Below, piece by piece: positions 22,975 through 32,821 of a stretch of DNA of 64,000 bases; within the stretch, counting starts at the first letter, position 1, and each line of letters begins with the position of its first letter. The notes below the pieces were generated by a model. That model was not told the origin of the DNA. It did no database searches and worked only from the letters and a program-made list of their open reading frames with translations. This stretch comes from Rhyzopertha dominica. Taxonomy: Eukaryota; Arthropoda; Insecta; Coleoptera; Bostrichidae. The stretch covers positions 27,953,327-28,017,326 of the forward strand of contig QCXZ01000137.1 in the NCBI GenBank assembly GCA_025024175.1. Reading direction: 5' to 3'. Both the position numbers and the translations under genes were made by a program.

Positions 22975-23740
22975 TTCAAAATGTGTTCTAGTGTTAGGTT
23001 CTTGTGTCGATATTGTTGGTGTGGTAACAGTGATGTAGTTCCGTGCGTCTAAAAAAGTGTATACAAGAAATCACACAATTGTGGTATAGAAAATCTCGGG
23101 AGACGGCAACCGCCTTCAAAGCACGTTGAGTCACCAAATGTACGGGGAGAACACTACCCACCAAGAACACAAAAGCTACCCAAGAAAAATAAGAAGAAAA
23201 GCTGCTAGAAGAAATCATAGTGACAAGAACAAAAAGAAGCAGTAAGTAAGAAAGCACTGTACAGAAACCAGGAAAACATGGAAAGAAGTTTAGCCATAAA
23301 AAATTGGGATAGTACTAAAGAAACTCCAATGTATAGAAAGGAAAAGAAACTAATACACAAGACGAGAAAATTTCCAGTGGAGTAATATCATCCCATCTAG
23401 AGATCCAACAAGCGAATGGATAAGCACATACGAAATCACTCAAAGTATCGACTTACTATCAAGAACAACATAAACAGCAGCAACATAAACAGGAATCAAA
23501 CAATTATTTTAAATTCTAAGATTTTTAGTTCAAAAAGTGTTCTAGTGCTACGTTCTTGCGTTTACATTGTTATTGTGACTATTGTTATAGTGAAGTAGTT
23601 CAGTGTATCTAGACGAGTGTATATAAAAAGAATCACGTAGTTGTGGAAAAAATCCAGCGAGACCGAAACTACCAAATATACGTTAAGAACATTACCAACT
23701 GCAACATAAACACCTTGTAAGACAAATAAGAAAAAACTAC
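22975..23740 (+). repeat. Pair of tandem ~555-bp repeat units
   Basis: Unit one starts at aaatgtgttctagtgttaggttcttgtgt (22980) and unit two at aaaagtgttctagtgctacgttcttgcgt (23534), an offset of 554 bases. The first 200 or so bases of both align well (tagttc-gtg-tcta, gtgtata-aa-aatcac, gttgtgg, accaaat-tacg). Tandem 5' repeats of this kind are known in some LINE 5' UTRs; that role here is inference, supported only by a gag-like relic just downstream. Confidence 0.55.
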
Positions 23741-23879
23741 AAATCACAGACGACACATATGCTCAGAGGGACCTTGGAAGAAACTATTCAAGAACCACAA
23801 CCAAAATATAAATCAGAGGAGAAGAAATCATATTGACAACAACAGAAAAGAGAAAAAACCAACAACAATATGGAGAATC

Positions 23880-24240
23880 ATAGCAAAATCAAACGTAACT
23901 GAAGAAAAAACAATGGTCAGAAATAGCAAAAGGCAAGAAAACAATAGATAGGGAAGTCCTAAAGTTGTAAACAATCTCAGGCAGCAGCTCGTCCGAGGAA
24001 GAACAAGAGCAATGCAGCCGAACTAGGCTAATATCCAACAGGGATGCTAATAAAAAAGTATCCGCTGGTTGGATGCCCTAAAAACCTCCCCATTCCAGTC
24101 CCCAAATTCCTGTAACATGCGCTACGTGGGAGCCCACTAGCAACAAGCGTGTAACCCCTCCAACCCAGCGTAGACATAGCGGGCCCGGCGGCATATCCGG
24201 GAGCGGCAAAAATGCCTACCGTACGCTTGTTCAATCAATT
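23880..24240 (+). pseudogene. Gag-like relic of an unclassified retroelement, copy 1
   Basis: Reading across frames gives EEKTM/QWSEIAKGKKTIDREVLK, then SGSSSSEEEQEQCSRTRL, then VGCPKNLPIP and PLQPSVDIAGPAAYPG. A second copy at 41340-41660 has EEEWLEFAIDKKAINKEVLL, GSSSSEKEE, LVGCTPK and PLQPNVDLTGPGVY. Conserved amino acids where bases differ argue for an old protein-coding origin. The serine-glutamate-rich middle and proline-rich end fit a Gag/ORF1 protein, but I cannot assign a family. Stops break both copies. Confidence 0.45.
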
Positions 24241-25612
24241 AATCAATCAAATGGTTACCTATCATCTCTATTTTATTCTTATTTCTATTATTTCATACTA
24301 TATTTAATTTACCTTAGTTTATATAGGGTCCCAATAGAAGACCAGGATGCTAATTATCTCTGGCCAACTTAAATGGAACCTTTTAACATAAATATGCCAG
24401 TTCTGTTTGCAATCATAATTCATGTTCAGGCATAATAATAATAATAAATAAACAGTCACCTGTAACGTAAGGTAATAAAACTAAAAATAAAATTGCAGAA
24501 TATCCGTTGCTAATTTTTATATAGGTAGATAATATTGTTTCCTCTGTTTCATATTACACTCTGTCGTCTGTACACAGGTACTTTCCAAAAATTTGGAACA
24601 CCCTTAAGGGATTTCTAGACACCGCAAGAATGTTCTGTTTCCTGCTACATGGCATCTAAAGCTAATCCATCATGACGCTTTTGTTTTACGGTGCATGAAT
24701 TTAGCGCGTATACTTGCAGTGTATGTAAAGGATATAAAGCTATCGTTTAATCCGTGAATCGCTGCCTGTATGACCCACATTAACGTCGTAGGCGGCTTTG
24801 TGGCACGTACCTTGCAAGCTAAAAAAATTATAAAAATTGGTTTATGAATTAGAAAAGTGTAAGTGTATTGTACAGTAAAATTAACTTAAGGAGAGTAGCT
24901 TGTGCAAAATACGTCAAAAACACAAACTAAACTATTCTGTATAACATTTTTACATTATTTTTTATAACACAAGGATTAGCAAGATGCGATTATCACACAT
25001 TATAGGGTAACATTCCGTACAGTATTCTCCAAACTGTTAGGAAAAATTACCTACTTCTAATCCTGATTGTAAATGCGAAGTAAAACAATAATTTTGTTGC
25101 AGTCTGCTGTAAATTTCCCTCAATAACAGAATGGATGAATAAATCAAACCCAATAAACACATTCTAAACACAGACGTTGTTATAGGAACGTTTTAAACTT
25201 TCTTCTGATGCCGCTCTTAATACATACAGATAAAATTCGCAACTATTCAATTTCTTATGTTATTTAACGGTAACTCAGTTACCGGGCCACCGGTATTTAA
25301 AGTATTTAAAGGCACAGTACTTGTAAGTGACAAAATGGGTCGATAAGATCCAAGCCCACACAGAGATACCTATTGTAACTTCAAGGTAATCTAAACAGTG
25401 ATGCGTGAAATTGATAGTTGGTGGACTAATTGCCAACAGAAGGTAAATTAGTGCACCCTGTGTCCATTACATCACATACAGATAGGCTCATGTCTAGGTT
25501 TCTATAGTGTTTGCATCTCCATATATCGTCTCAAAAAGCTATCTCAGCTAATATTCAGCGTCTACAAATTACTATTAACAGTAAGTTGTTGTTTCATTCA
25601 GGTTAATTAAAA
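24241..25612. other. No recognisable gene
   Basis: AT-rich; an aataataataata run is at 24437-24450. Nothing else supported. Confidence 0.4.
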
Positions 25613-26408
25613 CCCTCCGTTGGTAAGGTGGGGTATAACATACCCCAGGCGAATGAGAAAGCTTATAATTTTACGAAATATTTTACTTGGGACGCCATCT
25701 ATGAAGTACCTTCGCATATAACTGTATTCTTCCGTAAAAGAGCAAGTTGAGACTTGTTAGTATCAAAGCAACCTTAGACTGACGTCTGCAAGTGCTCTGG
25801 GGTGTGGGATACCCCACCTTACTAAGTTTGTTATCTTTTGTTGTGGTTTGTTTTCTTGCTATCTGGTGAGCAAATCTGTGATTTTTTTATGTTTTTGTTT
25901 CTATTTTTGTGTAATTTAGCCATGGCTTGTCGTTGGTCGTACGAGAAGGAGCAACAGGAACTTTTGAAACTCTGTGAATTTGCCGATACTTTACCTTCCA
26001 ACACAGATCAAACTGATGAGGAGCCTATAGATAGTGAATCCGATGGTGAACAAAACGTCCACGTTAGCGAGCGTTCGGAAGACTCAGATACGGAGCAGGA
26101 TATATCAGACCAAGAAGACCTTGAGGAACTTAGTCATCAAAGTTCAAAAAAGTATTTCTGGGGTAAAGATAAAAATACTAGATGGGTAGATTCGCCAGGA
26201 AATACAGCTATTCGAACTCGACAAGAGAATATTATTGTGCATTTGCCAGGGCCAAAAACTATTGCTAAACAGGCTAAAATTTCTATTGACTGTTGGAACC
26301 TTTTTATAGATGATTTAATGATAAGATCTATAGTTGAATGCACAAATAATATAATTCGTACAAAAGCAGCAAATTATAGTGAAAAATCCATAGTACAGGA
26401 CACAACAA

Positions 26409-26611
26409 ATATTGAAATTAAACACAGTGAAAGTTATTTACTGCCTGAATTGACTTTTAATGGACATGTATGATATTTTTAATGGGTTTTACAGGCATGA
26501 GAAGAAATGAAAAAGTATTGCCGCCTTGATCTCGGTCAAGGCGGCAATACTTTTTCATTTCTTCTCATGCCTGTAAAACCCATTAAAAATATCATACATA
26601 TTGAAATTAAA
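26409..26611. mobile_element. 189-bp insertion with 14-bp flanking duplication inside piggyBac transposase
   Basis: atattgaaattaaa occurs at 26409-26422 and again at 26598-26611. Between them lie 43 bases of unique sequence and a 134-base palindrome. The coding sense runs up to IEIK on the left and resumes at IEIKAVFGLL on the right, in the same frame, so the duplicated segment marks the target. The insertion adds stops. A 14-bp duplication would suit a target-primed retroposition or a repair event; I do not recognise the insert. Confidence 0.7.
26466..26599. repeat. Perfect 64-bp palindrome with 6-base loop
   Basis: The left arm 26466-26529 (atgtatgatattttt...gccgccttga) is the exact reverse complement of 26536-26599. 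The centre is tctcgg (26530-26535). Perfect arms this long are rarely stable, so this is either very recent or a template-switch/assembly artefact. Confidence 0.95.
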
Positions 26612-28350
26612 GCAGTTTTCGGTCTTCTTTACATGGCTGGAAGGTATAGAGCTAGCAGGATTAATTTGGAAGACCTATGGGCTACTGATGGTTCTGGCAT
26701 AGATATATTTAGAGCAACAATGCCATTGAAAAGGTTTAGGTTTTTGTTGAGTTGTCTAAGATTTGACAATAAAGAAACCCGCGACGAGAGACTGAAAATT
26801 GACAAACTTGCTGCGATTCGGGCTGTTTTTGACCGATTTGTAGAAAATTGCCAGGCAGCGTATACACCCTCTGAATACCTTACAATAGACGAAAAACTGG
26901 AGGCATTTCGAGGCAAATGTGGATTCAGGCAATATATACCAAACAAACCGGCCAAATATGGCCTAAAAGTGTTTGCACTTGTAGACTCAAAAACTTTTTA
27001 TGTACTTAATTTGGAGCCCTATGTCGGTCAACAACAAGAAGGCCCGTACCGTGTATGCAATAAACCTTTAAATGTTGTTTTGCGGCTTGTTGAACCTATA
27101 AAAGGATCAAGACGCAACGTGACGTTTGATAACTGGTTCACGAGCTATGAACTAGTCTTAAAATTACTCAAGGAATATAAATTAACAGCAATAGGTACCC
27201 TGAAGAAAAATAAACGAGAAATTCCTGCAGAGTTTTTGGTTGCTAAAAAAAGGGAAAAAAAATCTTCGATGTTCCTATTTCAGTCAGACGTTTCTTTGGT
27301 GTCGTACATTAGTAAGAAATATAAAATGGTGCTCGTGTTATCAAGTCTTCATCACAGCAATACAATAGACCCTGATTCTGGAGAACTTAGAAAGCCTGAA
27401 CAAATCACTTTTTATAACATGACAAAAGGAGGGGTAGACACTGTTGATCAAATGTCAGCTACTTATAGTGTGTCAAGAAACAGCAATCGCTGGCCCCTCA
27501 CTCTCTTTTTTTCGTTATTGAATTCAGCGGCTATTAATGCATTTGTTATTTTCAATCAAAATACGGACTCAAAGTTACAGAGGCGTTTCTTTATCAAGGA
27601 TTTAGCATTATCTTTGGTAAAACAACATCAGATGAATAGACTACAAAATCCTAGGATTGGTTTATTATTGCGGCGCAAAATTTCACAAATACAAGACACT
27701 ACACTTGCTGAGGCAGCTGTAGTACCTGCAAAAAGGCAAACATTTTCAAGGAGATGCTATATGTGCATGAGAAATCAGGACCGTAAATCATTTTACACCT
27801 GTATGATGTGTAACAGATACATATGTATGGAGCATGCCAACCTAATATGTGACATTTGCAAGGCCTCTGATACTGAATAGGATGTGAGTTATTTAAGATA
27901 AATTTAATATTTTATAATATTTTGGACTTTTATGTAGTAGAAAATTATGTTCTTTTCAAAATATTTTTACAGTTTTGCTTTAGAGTCAGCACTTTGTTTT
28001 TTATTGTAATTCTATAATGCGAAATACAAAATTTTATAAAAAACCCAATATTTATTTAATTTATCAACCAAGAAAGTTTTACTTTTTTATCTACCATTTA
28101 GGAAGCAATAAAATATATAATAATCGAGCAGTAATCTATAAATAACAAAACAAAAGTATCACACATACAATTTTTAAAGGGGTATATCATACCCCACCTT
28201 ACCATCTTTGATATAAAAAACCAGCTTACCAGCGGAGGGACATTACAGGAACGAATTAAACACCTGCTTTGCAAATTTTTCGAAAAATGATTCTACCTAA
28301 TTGAGCAGCGAGTATACTAATACACTGTATATTCAGTAAACTTTACTATA

Positions 28351-30165
28351 CAGGGTGATCAATTAAGGCTGGACAGCGGCGGTATCTTGGAAACTAAGCA
28401 TGCTAGAATCTTGCTGTAAAATTTTCTGAACAAATGTGGCCACACAGATTTCATTTAAAATATTTTGAAGTGCGTAACTTTACCGCTAGGTGGCGCATTT
28501 AATAACATATCAAAGAATAGTTGCTCTCTTCAAAAAGTTGCAATACAATGTTGGTCTAAAATAAACTCATTGCAATCTATGTTTATACCTCAATAAAAAT
28601 TTTTTGTAGCTATGGCAACGACAATAGGTGGGATAGAAGTTTCAAATCTTCAAAATAGCATAACTCAAGTATGGTTCAACCGAATTTAACGAGTAATGGC
28701 TAGTTTTAAAGTAAATTTTATGGTTTTCATTATAATCATAATGCAACTGTTTGACAATAGCGGAAGTTAATTGTAACATTTTTATATTTGTTCAAATATC
28801 TTTAAAAATCAAATGCAACCCTATAGACGTTTTTGTGGTTGTTCTAGCTCATGCATCAAGAAAGATGAATTTGAAAACCGGAAGTCGATATCTTTTTCCG
28901 TTTCTTGGTTATAGTAAAAAAAACTTCAAATTCGTCGTTTGGTTCAGCTAATTTCTTTTAATTGAAATAAAATTAGGTTATATTAAACAAAGGTCACGCG
29001 TTTACGCATAAATAACGACTTTTCTCTGGTGTTTCCAATATAAAAAATATAATACCAAATTCTTACTGACACTAGCTGACGGTTAGGTACTGAATTTATA
29101 AAGATAGTTAATAGAGTACGGCGACCATGAGTTTTTCTTGTTTTTCATTAACAAGTATTAAAAATGAGGCATACATGATAATGACACAAATTAAAGAAGA
29201 CAAAAATCGACATCCGGCAAGTATAAAGCAATATTTATTATAAGAGGTAAGATAAAAAAAAAACAACAAAAACACTTTATTTGTAAAATATCATCTGCAA
29301 ATATTTTTTGGACACTCACTTTTTAAAGAGTTATAAAAGACCTTCAATTTGACAATTCGCTTAAGGCTATAACTAAAAAATAAAGAAAATATGAGTCTTG
29401 GGAGTTTTAGGTGGCGAAAAATAATTATTGATCCTCAAAATGTCCACCGCTGCCGGAAAATCACTGTCTAACCTAATCTAATGAGTCGTAATTTATGAGT
29501 AAAAGTCTTTTTTTAATGTAACCTCATTTTATTCCAGTGAAAAAAATAGCTGAGCCCGAAGTCGGATTCGCAGTTTTTTTACTATAACCAACAAACAAAG
29601 AAAGATATCGACTTCCAGTTTTCAAATTTATCTTGCTTTACTAATGAGCTATAACAGCTAGTAAAAAAAGTCTATAGGGTTGCATTTGATTTTTTAAGAT
29701 ATTTGAACAAATATAAAAATTTTATAACTAACACCCCCTATTGTCAAATAGTTGCAATAAATTATAAATTATTTATGATTGTATTGAAACGCATAAAATT
29801 CACTTTAAAACTAGCTATCACTCATTAAATTCGGTTGAACCATACTTGAGTTATGCCATTTTGAAGATTTGAAACTTCTATCCCTCCTATCGTCGTTGAC
29901 ATAGCAACTAAAAAAATGTTCGAACAAAATTTATTAAGAAATAAACATAGATTGCAATGAGTTTATTTTAGACCAACATTGCATTGCAACTTTTTGGAGA
30001 AAGAAACGATTCATTGATATGTCATATTAAATATGCCACCTAGCGGCAAAGTTACGCAATTCAAAATATTTGAAATGAAATCTGGATGGCCACGTCTTAC
30101 TGGAAGTTTCTAGCACGATTAGTTTCCAAGATACAGCCGCTGTCCAGCCTTAATTGATCACCCTG
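28351..30165. mobile_element. Large foldback element with ~650-bp inverted arms
   Basis: It starts CAGGGTGATCAATTAAGGCTGG and ends with CAGCCTTAATTGATCACCCTG; the flanking ttactata/tatagtaa continue the symmetry and provide a TA. The arms align from 28351 to about 29020 and from 30165 down to about 29475, including cacttt-gcgcatttaa/ctaggtggcgc and gttggtctaaaataaactcattgcaatctatg. About 450 bases in the middle are unique. No transposase frame is seen. The CAGGGTG ends match the style of the mariner-like foldback at 18316, but no transposase motif ties it to that family. Confidence 0.8.
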
Positions 30166-32734
30166 TATAGTAAGTCTCACTGATGGGTAATCTGCGGTAT
30201 ATAAAGTTACAAGTAACTTAAACTTTATTTAAGCCCTTGTATCGAAATACGCTAAATCTAAACACTACTATAATATAAAGTTATAATATACTACTATTTC
30301 GTTCGCTGGTATCTCGCCTGCTTTTGGAATTCAGCACTTAGTGTTTAGACTTTGGACTTCCCGTAAAATGCCAGTCCGCCTTTTATATAGGGTAGCTTCC
30401 GCTTGCGATATCTTTCTAGACGTTCCTAGACTTCTCTATATTCAGCTTCCCACACCATCTGTGTTGCTAGGAACACTACCTAATGGATTACAGTGTGTTA
30501 TTAACACCACTTCTGCTTTCCTTCAGCTCTAGTTCGCAGAAGATGCTGACAGTGTCACATTATCCGCTAACACGTAGCAATAAGCACTGCAATATTAATT
30601 TTTTGTTTGACAGTTAACCGTCATTATTGGTCGCTTAATTTTTGTTTATTTCGTCAATAGGGTATTTTCATGATTTTTCTAACGGGTAAATCTATTATAC
30701 AAGCCAAAAGTAAGATCTGTTATAGTAACAGCCGTTTTCAAATTACAGTACGATAAATTTTACGCGCTAAATGCGTTGTTTCTTGTTGCTTGTTGTACGA
30801 AACTTGAAGTTAGGAATGCTATAAATATCATAATCAAAGTCATAAGAGACATAAATCAAGAACGGACCAAACTTTTGGTCCACATCCCACACATGCTCAT
30901 TATTAGGACAAGATAATGCAGGTAATGTCATCTCATCAACCACGTTCTGTATCTCGCTGGTTTGAGCTCAAGCTGAATAACGGCTATTGGAAAATATGGG
31001 TACCTTTCACAACAATAACCCATGCGATGTGGTTGCAGACAATGCACCATTTCTTTCTAACATTCTGGACATTTGGAACAGCAAAGGTTAGTTTTTCTGG
31101 CGTTAAGACGGTCGCATTTGTTTTTGTGGGATGTGGGGTACCATTTCTGCCATTAATAAACAATTATGTTCAACTAAGGAAATGCATATGAAGACCACGA
31201 ACCAGTTTAGTCTTTCTGTACTGTACGTGATAAGCCAGTATAAATTCTATTTTTCACAAGTATTTTCACAATTTCTCAAAAATAACGCGAAAGGTAAGTA
31301 AATATTGCGTCAAATGTATAATACGTACTTCGAACTTTACATTTTATATAATTACGTAAAACATTATTTTCTAAATAGAAAAATTCCCGCCCAAAACAGC
31401 CTCTTATGGTTGCGTAGTCGTGTCACGTCATTTCTCACATTTGGCAATTTAAATAAATATTGTAAACCGGTCCATATGCACAAAGTGGATATTTGGTAAT
31501 GTTACTTATCGTTAAAGTTTAATCTTCACCACTTTATTTATAACATTTATACCCTGGCAAAATAAATTGAGAAATACAACAGAATTTATATAAAAATGAC
31601 GTTGTCAAATTGGAAATGAGCAATCTTGACTTCAAAAAAAAGTAGCCTGCATGCCAAAAACACAGACGTGAATTTAATTATCAAATAAAGAATTTAGAAT
31701 ATGAATAAAATTGCAAAAATCATTCAGAATTGTAAAATTACCGTTATCTATAATTTTGGATACTGCCAAATTTTCTAAAAGAATTAATTTTGAAGATTTG
31801 TTACAAAAATGTAAAGAATTTAAATTATTTAAAGAAGCAGATGAAGTGATCCGCAGCCTTCGGCAGTCTTACGAGCTTAGAACTATATCCCCTCCGCTAA
31901 AAGGACGTCACACTAGTAGCCTAGCGATGTGATGGTGTCTCAGGGGATAATATGCAACGTGTTAAAGAAATTGAAAATTTGCTCTGTAATTTCAGGAGCA
32001 TTAAGCAATTCTTTTTTAGGACTATTAGTGTCTGACATATTCATCATTCGCAGCAGGCGCTTTTTTTTTGAGAATTTGCTATAAATCTTAATAACCCTAT
32101 AAACCGACTAACAACTTGGTTACCGAGTGGTTATGTGCACAACATTCCGCGTAGACTTCCAAAATAACATTAAGTGGATACTTTATTTATATCGGCATGA
32201 TAGGGAAATTGGAAATGAAGGTAGAAAAGTTTTAGCTTAAAAGAACAATATAAAAATTTATAAATCAATTTAAATACCTATTTATTATTTGATGAAGCAA
32301 AACAGCACAAGCTTTTGTCAAAAGCTCTCACTTTTTAATGGTGTTATGGGACCCTGACCCTCCTTTACTCCGGACCTTCCTTAATAATATATAATACACA
32401 ACTAATGGAGTTCAGGGGTCGTCGACCTTGTGGAGTAGAAAATAAAATTTACTGTTATACTTGTCAAGCTTTCCAGTTTATTGAAATTGAGTACCCACAT
32501 GTAATATTTACAATTATTGAACATTAGGAGCTTTTGTAACATAATAAATGAGTTGAGATTTGTAGCAAGAAACAACCGTACACATTATAAATAGATTAAG
32601 TCATATGGAAGCAGGTATAATGTAATTTTTATTAACAATAAAGTGAAAATAGTTAAAATTATCATAAGAGCCTACTACATGTTAAAATAATTTTCACAGA
32701 ATGAACGATTTGACAGATGGCAGTATCTACAATA
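30166..32734. other. No clearly recognisable gene
   Basis: A block at 30244-30275 (acgctaaatctaaacactactata) matches 606-629, just outside the element at 625. Frames at 30341-30532, 30916-31191 and 31711-31932 have no family motif. A phrase CDVVADNAPFLSNILDIWNSKG near 31024-31087 looks protein-like but I cannot place it. Confidence 0.35.
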
Positions 32735-32818
32735 TTATGTTTCCATATTAGAAATCATGTAGATGTCCAACTCCTTTTCAAACCTTGACTCCAACCCTGA
32801 ATTACTATCCTTGCCGTG
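32735..32818 (-). CDS. Possible last exon of an unidentified host gene
   Basis: On the minus strand a strong acceptor (tttttgttttgttttctttttcag, ending at 32819) is followed by 27 codons starting HGKDSNSG and ending at a TAA, with no stop in that frame. One other phase also stays open for 20 codons, so the phase is not certain. About 100 bases downstream an AATAAA sits in a polyadenylation-like context (near 32628-32633, minus strand). The peptide is charged and ends ELDIYMISNMET. No upstream exon was recognised. This is inference from splice and tail signals only. Confidence 0.3.
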   Translation of the reverse strand, partial: HGKDSNSGLESRFEKELDIYMISNMET

Positions 32819-32821
32819 CTG

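Larger units (their letters stand above)
25922..27880 (+). pseudogene. piggyBac-family transposase, split by an insertion
   Basis: The likely start is the ATG at 25922 in a gccATGg context (MACRWSYEKEQQE), rather than an upstream in-frame ATG at 25838 that adds a hydrophobic, un-piggyBac-like run. An acidic N-terminal region (SDGEQ...SEDSDTEQD) is followed by the dimer/DNA-binding part and, after the insertion, VFGLLYMAGRYRASR and LWATDGSG. In the 457-residue downstream segment the catalytic aspartates are D128 (YLTIDEK), D208 (VTFDNWF) and D311 (KGGVDTVDQM). A cysteine-rich zinc-binding tail spans residues 414-457 (CYMCMRN...CMMCNRYICMEH...CDIC). Both parts are in one frame; the break is a 189-bp insertion with stops at 26409-26597. 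Otherwise the gene looks intact. Confidence 0.85.
25613..28239 (+). mobile_element. piggyBac-like transposon
   Basis: The 2.63-kb element starts CCCTCCGttggtaaggtgggg (25613) and ends with the inverted ...cttaccagCGGAGGG (28239). A second inverted pair, ggtaaggtggggtat, lies just inside at 25622-25640 and 28185-28205, with a further inverted copy (gataccccaccttact) at 25809-25824. Left of the start is ttaaaa, which contains the TTAA expected for piggyBac. The right flank reads acatta, so the duplication has decayed or the border is off by a few bases. The single transposase frame is interrupted by an insertion. Confidence 0.8.

Noticed and set aside
24028..24234. Minus-strand frame sharing STLGWRG with another at 41319-41798
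   Set aside because: The similarity follows from homologous DNA of the plus-strand gag-like relics; it is not evidence for a minus-strand gene.
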